A stretch of DNA of 64,000 bases from Chalciporus piperatus (GCA_038093975.1 JBBPTG010000099.1:1-64000), one strand, 5' to 3'. Counted from the stretch's first letter, positions 10,425-23,858 are shown. Numbers and translations are program-made. Notes: generated from the sequence alone by a model not told the origin.

Positions 10425-11466
10425 ATGACTGGACTTGCATTCTGGCAACGCCTCCAACGCTGCACTCTGGTAGTTTACCGGTTTGTGAAGTCCGATATAC
10501 TCACGACCCTCATCCCCATAGTGAGTTCTAGTCCGTTATTAGCATTCGCGCTCTCAATCTCTACTAGACCTTCTTCGCTGCCGCTGCCGCCCCGCTGTGC
10601 GACCTCTCGCGGCTCCCGGGCGTAATGCTCTGGATCTTTCTACATCTTCTGCAGTTCGATGTAGCGAACCAGTTGATCGACCCTGATGAAGACGCCCTGA
10701 ATAAGTCCTGGCGTCCGATTCCTGCTGGTCTTATCTCTATTCGCAACGCTACCATTCTTCGCTGGGTTCTGGTTCCAATATGTTTACTGTTTTCTGCTGC
10801 ATACAGCACACCGTTGTTCACCGTCAGTGTGGTGCTCTCATCGCTGGTCCTTTGGTACAACGAATTCCACGCCCATGAGCACTGGCTCTCCAAGAACGTG
10901 ATGACTGCATTAGGCTACTCATTGTTCGAGCTTGGAGGGACGATCGTCGCTGGTACGTTCACGAGTTGTTGTATCGGGCTCCCATTCACCTTGACGTAGG
11001 ATGCGATCGGTCTTACGTGGAGCCGATTGCATTGATTGCCACCGCTATGAGCATGGCTATCTTTACGACTACTCTTCATTGCCAAGACTTTAAAGATGAA
11101 GAAGGGGATCGACTTGTTGGACGAAAAACACTGCCCATCGTTTTCCCTGCGTTGGCTCGGATCTCGGTGATGATCGGGTTGCCACTGTGGTCTGTCTGCT
11201 TGACATGCATGTGGAAGATCGATGCGATCTGCAGTGCTGCATTCGTCGGATATGCGGCACTGGTGGGCATGAGGTTCATGATGCTTCAGGGTGCTCGCGC
11301 GGACCGGAAGTCATGTAAACTTTATAGTGTAAGTCTTCCCAGCCTGCGCCGTGTTTCTTGTGGGGCTGATTGTGGTGGTTCACAGCTGTGGTTCTCGGTT
11401 GCTCATCTCCTGCCCGGATACTGGCGCTACTTCCATAGCGCCGGAACCTGTTTTGCACATTACTAG
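10425..11466 (+). CDS. UbiA-family prenyltransferase or UbiA-type terpene cyclase
   Basis: Exons 10425-10520, 10568-10952, 11000-11328 and 11386-11466 join to 296 residues. The protein is an integral membrane protein with several hydrophobic helices (VMLWIFLHLLQF, LRWVLVPICLLFSAAY, VVLSSLVLWY, IALIATAMSMAIF, ISVMIGLPLWSV). Both Asp-rich motifs of the family are intact: NQLIDPDED (NxxxDxxxD) near residue 56, followed by WRPIPAG, and DFKDEEGD (DxxDxxxD) in the second half. These bind the Mg-diphosphate of an isoprenyl substrate. The fungal family includes aromatic prenyltransferases and class I-like membrane terpene cyclases, and the sequence does not decide between them. The last intron (57 nt) is a multiple of three with no stop, so retention would add 19 residues. 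No polyketide synthase, P450 or other pathway gene is adjacent. Confidence 0.85.
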
Positions 11467-14400
11467 CTTGTACGATACTTTACCATCAACTTCTATCTGC
11501 AGGACAGTTGTGATAGTGGGAGGATGCTCTATTCTGTCACCCGTTGATGTGAATCTGTACGATTATTTTATTTAATCTCCGTCTCCTTCTCACTCAGTGG
11601 GTGGGTTTTTGCCCCGTGTATTTTGGATGGTCCAGAGGTACCCACATGTCGGCACCCCCACGATAGCTTACCTATCAGGATATTTCTGTACATTAGTTAG
11701 CACATTTATCGATCCGTCGAGTTCGAGATCATCGTACATGCACCGGACAGGCACAGATTCCTACAGATTCTCGCCTATTCGGGCTTATTCCTGCTCGGGT
11801 CAGCAGCGTACTAGCATGGTCCTTTGATTCCTTTCGCGAAGAAGCTGCGGAAGGTCACTCTGCCAAGAACCACAGAAGCACTGTGGCGCGTACGTCACAC
11901 TGCGAGCGTCAAACTTGAAGGTGGCCCAAACACTTCTGATTCATCCAAGTATGTACTAGTCATGGAAGAACGTCCTTGGTGCAGAGAGCACAGGATTGCT
12001 CGAAGGACGGGGACACTTTCGATGATGCTGGCTAACCCGGAAACAATCGTTCATCTGAAGTTTGAACCCCCGTTTCAAAATATTGCTACAGTACTTAGTA
12101 GCCTTGACAAATGTTTGTCATTCACAAGTGCCTCGAGGCAGGGTAACTTTTTGCGCTTAGCTGTTTGCTGACAATGATCTGATAGTCAATCACGGGCTCG
12201 GCCCTCCGATAAAATCAGTCTTCTTCTTCTACTCCGTTCATTGGTGTCAAATCGAGAAAACATGTGATCATGACATGCTCATCGACGCATTATTTCCGAA
12301 GGCCTGGGTAACGGCACAAACAACACTCCACAAGGCCGCCGTGGCTAAATCGGAGTTTAGTTGTAGAATGTTGTAGTATGAAGAACTCTTTGGAACACAC
12401 AAAATACAAGAGGGCTGCCGTCACTCGGACGACGACCTTCCGAAGCGGAACAATTTTTCGAAACTTTACAGGTATATCCCTGTTGTTTTGCATAGATTGG
12501 CTTGTATATACAGCCCTTTACTGACAGCCCGTGCAACCTGGCGAAGTATGTTTTGAGCAGGGATCTAATTTCTAGAGGCGTGTATAAGTAGGGTTTGCAT
12601 AATTGGGGTTTCAGGATCGTCACTTCGATTAAATCCAAAACGTTCGCCAATATTAATTCACTTGATCGAGATCCACATCCTGACGACGCGGGTTACATCC
12701 TCAAAGGGCCCAACACAGCCGAGTCACCGGGACACAGATATCACTTACTTGGCTCGTCTTATCGAACGGACTTATCGTTGTCGGGGTTGCTTACAGGCAC
12801 GCCAATAAGGCAAAGTTATTGTGGGCGTGACGTTAACTCGTTTCCCAAATTCTCGTGGCACTTTAAATTACCAATTCGCCATAAACATGAGGCCATCTTT
12901 GGAGCAAAACCTGGAAGTGATGTGTACCTCCTCACTTGTTGTCATGCTTTCAGTTCTTTACCTGGAGCAATCATGAGTTACAATCGCGTTACCTACCCGC
13001 GAACCACCAAGGCACGCGGCCCTGACGGTTAGTTTATAGGCCATTAAAAACCATCCTGGCAGGTTGGTGATTTGAAGCCAGGTAAGTTTGGGGGTTGAAA
13101 CGTTGATACGCAGACCGCTAAGCGTTGTCAATAGGTAATAGAAGACGGTATTGAAGAGCAGATCTGAGATCAATCGATCATCATACCAATATCGCTTACC
13201 ACATACTTTGCCTCCCCAGAGTCCCCACATAGTTGGGCAGTACATACTTACTAGTAACGGAATGCCACATCGAGCTTGAGCTTGAAGCTTGAAATCCAAG
13301 CAACACTAGCATAACCACTAGAGAAAGCTTGTCAGTGTAACTTTCGTCCATGTCACCTGTATCTCGACGAAAACAATGAAATGAACCCGTCAACAGTTGG
13401 TGTAACTCATGACGAGATGATAGCCAACGCACCTCCTTCAAGTTGGGCGCACTTGACCGATTACTACCAATTGGAGGCAAGGTGGCTTTTAGAGATTTGA
13501 TTTCCTGCGGGGGTTTGGGCCGGAGAATTCGACACGCATCGTCAGTGTTGCCAATGGCCTGGTAGCGGGGCAACCGGCTCTGAGTAGTTATGCTAGAAAA
13601 AAGTCATCCTTCAAGTTGATCTATCAAGGCAAGGCACGATGTCTCGTTTGGTTCGCCGTTGTATTGCACTGGGTGGGTGGGCTTCCTGCAGGGTAATGCG
13701 AGATGATATTGTACTATTGGATACGAGAACCTTAGAGTACCTCACCTCGTTTCAATTAAGCCGAGTTTTCAAGCTGGCAACCCCGGCTAGGACCTTTGCA
13801 GCCTGGGGTTTCTCCGGCGATCACTGCCTTGATCATATTTGGCCAAACATTGAGCCATTTTCTCATGGTGGCAAGATTAGGTGCTGTGCTCCGTCATCAC
13901 CTCCGAGTTAGCGCTTCCCGTTCCTCCGAAAGTCGATGTTACGAGAACTCGCAAACATTGGGTATAATTGAGATGAGTGGCGTCGTGTCGCCGTCAAGAA
14001 TTCGAGAAGTGAACAATCATATGTGCTTCTCACGACTTGAAGCGATATCGGCCTCGTGCCAACAATCAGCTGAGTATGGACATCGATTCCCATCGCCTCC
14101 AACTGGAGCATGAGAGATAGACAGATCTGTGCAATTCGTATCAGAAAATCCATACACGCGCAACAGCGTGCCATAGATGCCCCGCAGTGGTCTTGCACAG
14201 GTACAACGATCACGGATATCCCGGAATATGGGGATTCGAAGCAGTTGTTTCCGGAGGGCAGGTGAAACGGGCCTCGGAGCTCAAAGGATTTATCTGCGAA
14301 GCACACGCAGACAGCGGCTGGGAGTCTTGTACGCATCGGAAAGGGGACAAGGCACCCGCCTCCCAGCCGCTGTGGAGCATGCTCACCTTGAATATGAATC

Positions 14401-15272
14401 CTCCGAGATGAGTATGTCAGGGAGTGGGAGTATCTTGGGGAGGCGATGATTCCGCAAGTACACCCACAACACAACACCGACGCGAATCGGATCATGCGGT
14501 TGCAAGTCCTTCTGGACACCTGCGCGCAGGATCGGGTGCCTTTGCGATGTCAACGGAATCGAATCGAAGCACGTCACCTCGAGAATTGCAATTGCATCCA
14601 TCCGCCCAGCTCACTCCCAGTCCCTTAGAAGTGGAGATGGGACACTACAGGGCGTCAATGGGAAGTATAGGTTGTCGTTGCTCCTTACCAGTTGAGGACC
14701 ATTAGGAGACAACTTGAATCATCTGTCTTCATCCTACTCTTGGGTCTGCCTACGGGACGCGCTCGATATGATGGTGGTCCTTTTCCTAATTTTCTAGAGT
14801 CAGACAAGCCTAGCGCGGGAAGGAAGTCGGACTCGCATTCGTCGGATCACGAACTCCGAGCGGCCGGGGCCGCCGGGCTGCCAGTGGTTAACTACAATAG
14901 CTACCTATCACAACCTGAATTTCGACGGTCACTCAGCGCTCAGCACTCCAGAACACTAAGTTCATTGTCTCCGAGTTGCACAGTCAAGCAGTTTCTCCTC
15001 CGAATTGGCAGACATGGAATAGTGACCGGTGCGTAGCGCTGAGCGCCCATGACATGTAACCAAGGAACGCTCCACGTCAGCGAAAATTCGTCCGAAATGA
15101 CAATCATCAAATTGCCCATTGGCTAGCACCCTTGTTGAGGCCACAACATAATATTCTGTCAAATTGTAGCGCAGTGTAAGTGCACACTGCTTCGTGGCCG
15201 CTGGCTCAGAAATCAAGAGAAGGATAGCTGGCGCCCACCACCCAACTACTGTTACAGTGAACTCGTCGCTCG
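11467..15272. other. Gene-poor stretch with one doubtful coding fragment
   Basis: Most of this 3.8 kb has only scattered short frames. Between about 14430 and 15036 two plus-strand frames have a Ser/Pro-rich composition resembling a disordered protein tail (RELQLHPSAQLTPSPLEVE, then VVNYNSYLSQPEFRRSLS), separated by a plausible intron ending at CTAG near 14800. No domain, start or complete gene could be assembled. It may be a gene remnant or an unrecognised small gene. Confidence 0.3.
14311..14373. repeat. 14-bp perfect inverted repeat
   Basis: ACAGCGGCTGGGAG at 14311-14324 pairs perfectly with CTCCCAGCCGCTGT at 14360-14373 across a 35-nt loop. It is isolated, with no associated element boundary visible. 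Confidence 0.6.
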
Positions 15273-17668
15273 ATGGCCGACTCGAACGACACAAATACGG
15301 TCACCCCAGCTACAGGCGGGGGCCTTCCAGGAATCGTCCTTTATCCCATCCAACCATACCTCCTACTTGCTGGTTCATTGCTTCTTGTTGGATGCTTCCA
15401 ATGGAGTGCCTATTTTCATGTTCAATTTACCAGCCGTCGACGGTTTATGCGGGATGAAGAATCCACGCAGTCCTCCCGGCGAGGAACGTCTGGTTTCAGT
15501 CTACCGCTGGCGGTCATGAACTTTTATCGTGTACTTGCGTTCCGGACGACGATCGGGTTTCGCTCGTATGTGTTCAACCTGGCGGAGGTGTTCGTCACAG
15601 TGGCATATGTGGCCATACTGCTCATCTGGACCTTCGTCATCAGTAAATATGCCACCAAATGTTCATTTTTGGATGCTCATGTCATTTTGTTAGCATCAAA
15701 GCCGGATGGCGAACCACTGAACTGGTGTAGTCGCGCAGGGATACTCGCTGCAAGCCAGTTTCCTTTCATTACGATTCTTGGCACCAAAAACAACATCGTA
15801 TCTGGTAAGTGATTTAAGCCACTCGGAGGACAAGGCTGATATGACCTATCGGCAGTCATCACTCGCATTGGTCCTGACAAGGTAATGCTCGAAGCGCTTC
15901 TTTCGAGATTTCAGACTCATGTTTGCACAGCTCAACTTTTTTCATCGGCTTACTGCCAGAGCGTGTTTGGTGTTCGTCGGAATCCATGCTCTCGGAGGAT
16001 CAAACAATTTCTCGTTGTAAGTACCAGTCCCTGGCATCTCGCATGGACACCATCTCACAGTCATCCCAGCTATGGAAAGCCTACCAATACGGCACAAATG
16101 TTTGGTATCGTTGCGGGGATAGCCTTTGCGGGCCTAGCGGTCGTTTCTTTCCGGCCCGTGCGGGAGAAGGCTTATGAGCTGTTCTTCTACCTTCATTTTG
16201 TTGCCATCATGTGAGTCGCGCCCATCCCCATCATCACCTCTTATTCGTGTACCTAACCATTCTCAGAGTAATCATGATTGCCACAGCCATCCACATTGAC
16301 GACTACGTGTATGTCTCGTTTCCCAATTCTGGCTAGTAGTCCATACACTAACATGCGTACTCCAGCGGGGTGAGCTTCACATACTACATTTGGCCCGCCT
16401 TTGCATTGTGGGCGATCGATCGGTTGATCCGTACCGGCCGGCTGGTTTATTTCAACCTCGCGTACTTGGGCAGTTCTAGTCAAAGATCAGCCATGCTAGA
16501 CGCGACGACCGAGCTAATAACTGACAGTCTAGTTCGCGTAAGGTTCCGTCGGCCGAAGAATTTCCACTGGTCGCCTGGGCAGTTTGCCTACCTCATCATG
16601 CCGTCGGTTTCGCGACTTCCCTTCGAGGCACATCCGTTTAGTATCGCTAGCGTCGACTCGGTGCTTTTCGCTCCGGAAATGAAACTGGAGGACAGTTCAC
16701 ATGCGAAGGAGTTGACGTTCCTGATTGGGGTTAGGAGTGGTTTCACGAAGCGGCTGAAGGAGACGGCGGTACGTCGGGAGCGAGTCAAGGTTTATGTCGA
16801 TGGGCCTTATGGAGAACCTGTGAACCTCGGGTCTTATCACACGTCGCTTCTTATCGCAGGTGCGTTCTAGCCTGTGTGTGCGATCTGTACTAGTTCAACT
16901 ATGGCTGCAGGAGGAACCGGGATCACATACGGGTTACCGACCCTTCTGAGTATCATCGAGTAAGTGATCTGGTCGACCCACAAGACACCCTGAATAAACC
17001 AAGACCTTTTAGATCTGCGAGAAATGGGTCTAGTTGCTGTCGCCGTGTCGTCCTTATCTGGTCCATACGCGATGCTGGTAAGCAATCAGTCCAACCCATT
17101 CGGCTCGTCGCCTGAAACGCTGACCTATCCACTTAGCTGTCTTAAGCTGGGGAGTGGAGGCGCTCACTAAAGCGGTCAAATTTGCACCTCCGGATTTGAA
17201 GGTGGACATTCGGATTTTTATGACCGGCACCAACAACCACTCCCGTCCCTATTTATCCTCGTCTGGTTTCGAGAGCCAGAACAACTTGGAGGCTACCCGT
17301 TTGGATCCGTTCCGGGATCAGAATCCCTTCGAGGACTCGCGCCCACCGAGTCCGTTTGGTAAACCCGAGGATGCGATCTTTTCGGCGCCTTGGTTGATGA
17401 CGTCTAGCGGTCGACCGAATTTGGAGCAAATTCTCGAGGAGGAAATAAGTGAGACCACCGGGAGGTTGTCCGTCAGCGGTGGGTACCCTCATTCTCGTTA
17501 CTCACGTCTGTCGATTGACGGGACGGTGTTTTCGCTACAGTATGCGGTCCTAATGCGATGGCAAAATTGGTTCGCAAGGCTCTGCGGCTTCCTTGGTCTG
17601 GTTCTTTCAGTCCATTGAATGGCGGTCCTAGCGTGACTTTGCATGTAGAATCTTTTGGATATGCATGA
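15273..17668 (+). CDS. Ferric reductase / NADPH oxidase-like transmembrane flavocytochrome
   Basis: Eleven exons were read: 15273-15642, 15694-15804, 15856-15881, 15931-16016, 16070-16210, 16267-16308, 16366-16859, 16911-16959, 17013-17077, 17137-17478 and 17541-17668. They join to 617 residues. An N-terminal membrane helix (YLLLAGSLLLVGCF) is followed by the ferric-reductase-like transmembrane core, with heme-type histidines in LNFFHRLTAR and VGIHALGG and a further one in FYLHFVAIM. The FAD site is HPFSIAS near residue 340. The NADPH site is GGTGITYGLP, with SVCGPNAM before the C-terminus, which ends LHVESFGYA. The protein would move electrons from cytosolic NADPH across the membrane to Fe(III) or another acceptor. 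Between the nucleotide motifs lies a 100-residue Ser/Pro-rich insert. The end depends on skipping a 62-nt intron (17479-17540); read-through loses the CGP motif. No iron permease or multicopper oxidase is nearby. Confidence 0.9.
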
Positions 17669-18732
17669 CCCACGCTGTCGAACGATTGCGGCGTCAAGTA
17701 CCCTCTCTTTCTCGTTACTCTCGTTATGACGCGGGGCTTGTGTGGACTGATACCAACAATGCATTTGGACTTATAGCGGTAGTACCGTATTCATGATATG
17801 ACCTTGGATCCTTTTATTTATAGATCGCCTAGTAGTGTCCGTAGAGTTACTTACTTACTTTTTTCGGTCCAACATGTACTTCCGCGGAAGCTTTCGAGGG
17901 ACTGGGACTGATCGATACTGATCGAGAACGGCGTTGGGCATGGGCAAGTCTGGGGAAGTCGGGCGGTGCTTTGGAAGACCATGATACTGAGTGCTCTCAC
18001 CGCCATGGTTCTCCGGGGCAGAGCTCGACAGCTATAGGCTGCGGAGATACCAGCATTCGATAGAACCCGCTTTTGATGAGCGAGGTTTAGCCGGGGGCAA
18101 GTCAATCGCTCATTGGCAAATCACACCTCGACGTGGTTTGCCGAAGCACAACTTAACTTTAACGACTATCAAGTTGCGGGAATTGTGGGGGGGAGGAGTG
18201 TTGTTGATGATATCGGTGGACTCTGGGTTAGATGGATGAGATGACAAGGGGGGAGGGGGGGATAATGCAGAGCGAATGCACCGTGAAAGTGACGGGCTGA
18301 ATGCTTGGGACTTTATCCAGCGCAGCGAGTCTGTGAAGCTTTGTTAGGATCCATTGACGAAGGCGTCGATCCCTACTAGGCGGGGCTTCCGAGGAGCGTG
18401 AATCTCGACATGGGCACGCTGCCGGTGACAAGGCCAGATCTGAAGAGCCCTGAGAATTGCTGCCCAGCAGTGTCCTGTAGAGTTAGCTAGTCGTTGTCCC
18501 TACGCTTGGAGATGGATGTCAAGGTCAAAGTCAACCTTTGCTCAGGGGGTTCAAGCCTGTGTGGGAACGAGTTTGATTACAGGGTCGCGTCGTCGCTGAA
18601 ACTCTCGTCGTCGTTCGTGACAGCGACAAGGCACTTTTCTTGAATACCCAACCCATCTTCCTGAGCCAGCCCACTAAGATACCCTCGATACCATCCATCA
18701 TAATTCAACCTCGTCTTTAACCGGCGCCATCC
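17669..18732. other. Intergenic, no gene seen
   Basis: No supported gene between the reductase stop and the F-box/WD40 start. G-rich runs occur at 18186-18262. The final 100 bp are pyrimidine-rich (CCATCCATCATAATTCAACC), as is common ahead of fungal start codons. Confidence 0.4.
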
Positions 18733-21700
18733 ATGCCAGCAGCCTCTGAAGCCTCTTCACGGACGCGGTCCTCAATTCCGCGCTCGATGTCGTCCACTGT
18801 TACCAGTTCCCGCTCCTCCTTGAGCGCCGCAAAACCACGGGCAATGTCAAACGCGAGTGACCTGAGCGGGTGCACGACAATCAAGCCATCCACCTCGCCG
18901 TCCTCGACAACACTGACCACTTCAACCATCTCCGCGATATCCAATGTCCGCTCGCCTAACGCGCCGCCTGTTCCTCTTCTATCCTCTACGAAGCGGATGA
19001 GTATCTCCATGTCGAGCTCAGCCTCACAGTCGAGCCACCGCCTTTCAGTCCCTCAGACAAAGGGCGTCCCAACTTCTCCCTCGCCAGCACAGAAAGGTCG
19101 GCGCACCTCGCTGGTTGGACCGCCAAGCGCGTTTCCTCGCACCATGTCCACCGTCTCAACGACTAATCGCCCTGGCGTCCCGGCCACGCCCTCGCGTAGT
19201 CGCGTCAAGTCGGATGCCCCAACTCCCTCTCGAAATGCACGCACACACGTGCCCTCCAATTCACATTCACATTTGTACTCAAATTCTCTCTCGACGGGTA
19301 CAATGGGTGTGCTTTCGCCTCCCATCAGCCTCACTTCACCGAGTCCTGCTAAAAGAATGCATAAAACGTTGTCGATGGGTGGGGAGAAGGCAGGTGTCCT
19401 TCCTACTCGCACTCGTGCCATGAGCACCGGTGTCGCAGGCGGTGTGCCTTCCACCAAACAGGCTAAACCCGTGCGGATCAATGCTCCAGGGACGCCAGCC
19501 AAGTCCCCAGGACAGACGACGCCAGCAAAACCTCCTCCCCAAGGCACACCAGTAAAATCGCCAGGACAAGTTACCACAGCCAAGTCCCCAAAAATCATCA
19601 AAACCCCAGAGAGGTCTCATCAAGCGCAGTTGACGTCCTCCAAGTCACCTTTAATCTCTCTTGACAGAGCACCACGCAAAGGGTCGGGTGGCTCTGTCGT
19701 TGGGGGAGGCAGGCAGGAGACGGTGACTCTGCTATCCGAATCACTGATGGCGAAAACGATGAGCTTGAATGGCGCTGCGAGCGTCATCAATGGGTTTGGT
19801 CCGCTCAGTCAGGTGAACGGTGCTTTTGGCACGGTGAATTTGAACGATGACGGGTATAGTTGGGACGACCGAGACGCGGATGATATGACGCTTGAAATGA
19901 TAACCGATGTTGGCGAGGACACTGGCGACGAGGAGGTGCGTTCCCCTCCTAACGTTTACATCATTGGCTTGCTTTCATCAGTCGGGGTGGGACGTTCAGC
20001 CTTCAATCTCCCCATCCCCAGTTCCTAGCTCTTTTTTTATATATCCTTCCGTTCATTTCTTTTGCATATACACACGTTCCATCACCTAACAAATGTCCAT
20101 TATAGTTTGAAACAACCTTGAACACCCTCCGCAAACTCCACCTCAATCGTCTCACATCCTACAAACGCCTCCTAGAACGTGCACAAGCAAGCAGTGCAGC
20201 CCAGGCGTACGCACTTCAAGCCGAACTATCCATCCTCAAAGGCCAAATCCGACAAGGCGCTCGATCTCAAGATCCAGTCGGTGGGGATGAAATTTGTATT
20301 TGTGGAGGACGGAAAGCGAAAGGGTATTGGAGTGCGTTTGCGGAACATGATGAGGATGAAGAAGGGATGGGGTTGGCAGGTGCGTTGAAGGGGGATGGGA
20401 AGGGTGGATTTGATGAGAAGGAGGTGAAGAAGGCGGTTAGAGGATTGAAGAGGGAGTCGAGGATGAGGCTGTAAGTTGTTCATTCCTTTCGTCCCACACC
20501 GATATATCGTCCTTGTCCGCTGACTACTTTATTTCGTTTCTCAGGATTGGTTTGATTCTAGATTGTAAGTGAATCACCCTCAAACTTCCTCATTGCTGTT
20601 GCTGATGAAATATTTTCTGATTGCTCATGTTACGATGAATCCCTCCTTCCCGCTTTGACCTTTCATCTGCACTCCTGTTCCTTTTTGTAGCTCTATTACC
20701 CGGAGATATCCCCTTGCAAATTCTTCTCCTGCAGAAATACCTCAAGTCGACGTTTGACATCGTGGGTACGCTAGCGCCGGAACTAGCACTACGGATCCTC
20801 AGGGAACTAAGCGTAAAGGAAGTCGTCAAGGCCGGTTTGGTGAGTGACGGTTCAATTTTTTCAAGTAGAGGGACCCGTCTTTGCTTCGGTCATACTGGAT
20901 CATCCTGTCCACTTTCTACGTTGTCAGACACTGTCATTGATAATGTCCCATGTTTAGGTATCCAAGAAGTGGTTCGCAGCGACTCGTCATCCTGCGTTGT
21001 GGCGTTGGCATTGTTTACGGTTGACGGCGAATGACCCAGTTCGAGTCAGAGCGCCTGATAGACCAGAAGGATGGTATGTGTCATTTCATTGGAAAGATCC
21101 CATCGTCTGCTTCCTGGTTGATCTCCAAACCATACGACGTGTGATAGGTTCCCATTGTATCGCTCACTGCACCATCGGGAGTCCAATTTCGCAAATGCCT
21201 TGCCGCAGAGTATCAGGTTCTTGAACGGGCATACCAACTTCTGCACGACATTGCTGTTAAGAGGTGTGTACTGATCCTATCCATGATTGATCTCTACTTC
21301 ATCACGACGTAGGCAAACGGCTCATCTCGGGATCATATGATGAGACCATCCGGTTCTGGGATATAGAAACGGGTGAGATGAAGAAGTGCCTACAGGTGAA
21401 GAAGCCAGTCAGCTGTGTAGATTTCTTGGCGGAAGAGGGTATGCATTTGCTCGTACTCCCCTTGATGCCTTATTTGACGACCGCACACAGAGGTGTTCGT
21501 TGTCGGGTTCCATGACGTTGGGTAGGTTATATGCGCTACTGTGAAGAGGGGTTACTGAGGGCATTTCCCAAGACGCGTCCATTTGTTCTCCTCGGTCACA
21601 TTCACGCCCCTCCAACAGTTGGCCGGTCACTTGAACGGTATCCGTGCCGTCGCGTTGTCTTCGCGGAACCTTGTCAGTGCTGGAGCGGACAAAGCGCTGG

Positions 21701-23250
21701 TATGTTGGGATTGGCGTGCAGGAACGAAGATCGTACGCTTCGGGCAACAAACGACAGTCAACATTGGCGTGCAAATTGTTGGGAGTGCGTCGGATGAGGG
21801 TGAGAGAGTGGTCAGTGTGACGATTGATGGTATCGTCAGGGTGTTCTCGATCAGTGAGCGAATGAGGTTATACGTCCTGGCGACTGGGACTGACTGCGAT
21901 TTAGAGCGAAGGGAGATGATCTCGCAGTTCAAGCTATCCGAATTGGGAGGGAGCGATCCTGTTCTGAATGCTAGGTTGCATAATGTGGGTGCAGCGCCGA
22001 AGAATATGCTGCAGTGGTTCGCTGCCAAGGGTACACAGATGACGGTAGGTACTCCTCCCTCTTGGTACTTTTTTTCATTCTGACGGTTTCTCACAGTGCG
22101 CCACGAAATCTGTGATTCTGCACCTGCAATGGAATGAAGATGAGGTGAAGCCTTCTGTCACCGAAAGCAGCATCACGTCTCCTCCTAGTAGCAACGGCCG
22201 GCTGTCTTCCCCTACACCGTCAATCAATCTTGCACGTAGCATGACAGATCCCCGCATGCGAGGGATTCAACCCCTTTCTCGGTCGACCTCCTCCCTTGCT
22301 ACTCCTCAGCGTCGACAATCGTCACTCGGTGTCTCCGTCACCACGTCGGCCGCCCCAAGGGGTCGTATGTCCCTCGCTACACCTCTCACGCCTATTTCAT
22401 CGTTGCTCTCTCCCTCTCCACGCTCGGGAACGCCACTGTCGCCGATCGGTGCTGGGGCGGTTGGTGCAGAAGGGTTTGCGATACGATTTGGACGTGCGGC
22501 CATTTTGACGGCACCACCGAAATTGGTTGCGTTGGTTGAGACGCCTGATGTTGCTGTTGGTGCTGTCGATCCAAGGAAGAGGAGAGTGGTTACTGCGACG
22601 AGGTTTAGTTCGAGGGCGGGAGCTGATCGTAGGGTGAGTAGCGTATTGTGCTGGTTTTTTCTTCTTTCTAACGGAATGAGTATAGGTCCTGATGTCGACC
22701 CACGAAGACAAGGAACCTCCCATTCCTGAATTCGAGCTCGATCTTTTTGAAAATGACAACAACGGAGGGGACTCGAACGACGACGGGAGCCTCACACTCG
22801 AGCATCTCACCCGTTCCGTCTCCGCTTCTACTCCAGAGCCTGGCTTAGATATTGACACGAACATCATCCCTCTTTCCGGGGCATGGGCCGCGCTCGCACA
22901 CCTGAATGGCGATTCGGTGAACCCAAGCTCGATAAACGGTCTTTTGGGTGCTTTACCTCCCAAGTTTACGGGTTTGGCGACGCCGGAGAAGAACCCGATG
23001 TCGATGCAGTTGAGTCATGAGGAGGTGGTTGTTGGATGTGCGGATGGTACTATCTAGTGAGTGGTTCAACCGCGCACGGTGTCGTGTTTTGTGTGGGTTG
23101 AGCTGAGTTGCTGATGATGTGTGGTGATACAGCGTGATGAATTTCGTTGGACATGGGTATCATAAAGAGAGAGCGAGAGACGAGGAAGAGGGGACTGAAG
23201 GGGGTGAGGATGAGGAGAGGATGGATTCCCCGGATGGTGGGAGTGCATAA
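18733..23250 (+). CDS. F-box and WD40-repeat protein
   Basis: Exon 1 (18733-19935) encodes about 400 residues of Ser/Thr/Pro-rich disordered sequence with many SP/TP sites. Exon 2 (20106-20470) encodes a helical, coiled-coil-like segment ([20 protein letters not shown]). A 20-nt microexon (20545-20564) then leads to the F-box from about 20691 ([19 protein letters not shown] ... [18 protein letters not shown]). WD40 blades follow, including [33 protein letters not shown] and a later blade ending in [10 protein letters not shown] second disordered Ser/Pro-rich insertion (22150-22450) interrupts the propeller. The F-box should bind Skp1 in an SCF ubiquitin ligase, and the propeller should hold a phosphorylated substrate. 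The ending [13 protein letters not shown] follows a splice at about 23057. Several intermediate exon ends are approximate. It is not assigned to a named yeast F-box protein. Confidence 0.85.
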
Positions 23251-23858
23251 GCTGAACAATGATCCTATTCTTGCAGCAATCGCGATGACGGTCAGATCCT
23301 CGCACCCTCGACCCTCGCATTCCCATCAGAAAAAAACGAAACCCTGCAACCCAAGGACCAGGCCCAAGGTGTATTTCTAGAAACAAGCCAAACAAGCCAC
23401 AAGGACTTTTTTTTCATGGTCGCAGTAACTTGCATCATCCATGGATCGTTGGTTCTTTTTTTTCTGGTTTCACCCCAAGTTTAGACGTCATTATCGAATC
23501 ACATATACGCTCGTTTATTATCATACCTTCGTTCAGATTTCCTAGTCGACTACCTACATCTGCAAGTTCTTCATTCCTGTCGTAATGTCAATGTTCCTCG
23601 AGCATAACCACTGAGATTCTGGATCGTGCGCACAGCAATACCGGATATACATAATACAAGCACAGACATTTGTCTACAAGGGGCGTTCAGACGAGAGGCT
23701 ACACAAACAACAAAGAATAAAAGGGGGAGTCCAGGGGGTCGAAAAAGAAAGTAAGGGGCGACAAAGGATCCTCCACTTGGCACTGTACGACACGCGCGTC
23801 AGTTATCGACATCCATCGCATCTGGATCCCTCGCCTGCCGAACGATACCATTTGTTAA
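23251..23858. other. Convergent intergenic region
   Basis: Separates the 3' ends of the F-box/WD40 gene (plus) and the giant DUF3638 gene (minus). It has T-rich runs at 23407 and 23457, suitable for 3'-end formation. No coding sequence was seen. Confidence 0.45.

Noticed and set aside
13908..14519. Minus-strand open frame of 203 codons
   Set aside because: No domain or splice structure; Cys/Arg-rich composition typical of a random antisense frame.
10425..17668. Possible secondary-metabolite cluster formed by the UbiA enzyme and the flavocytochrome
   Set aside because: They are 3.8 kb apart with no core synthase, P450, methyltransferase or transporter between or beside them.
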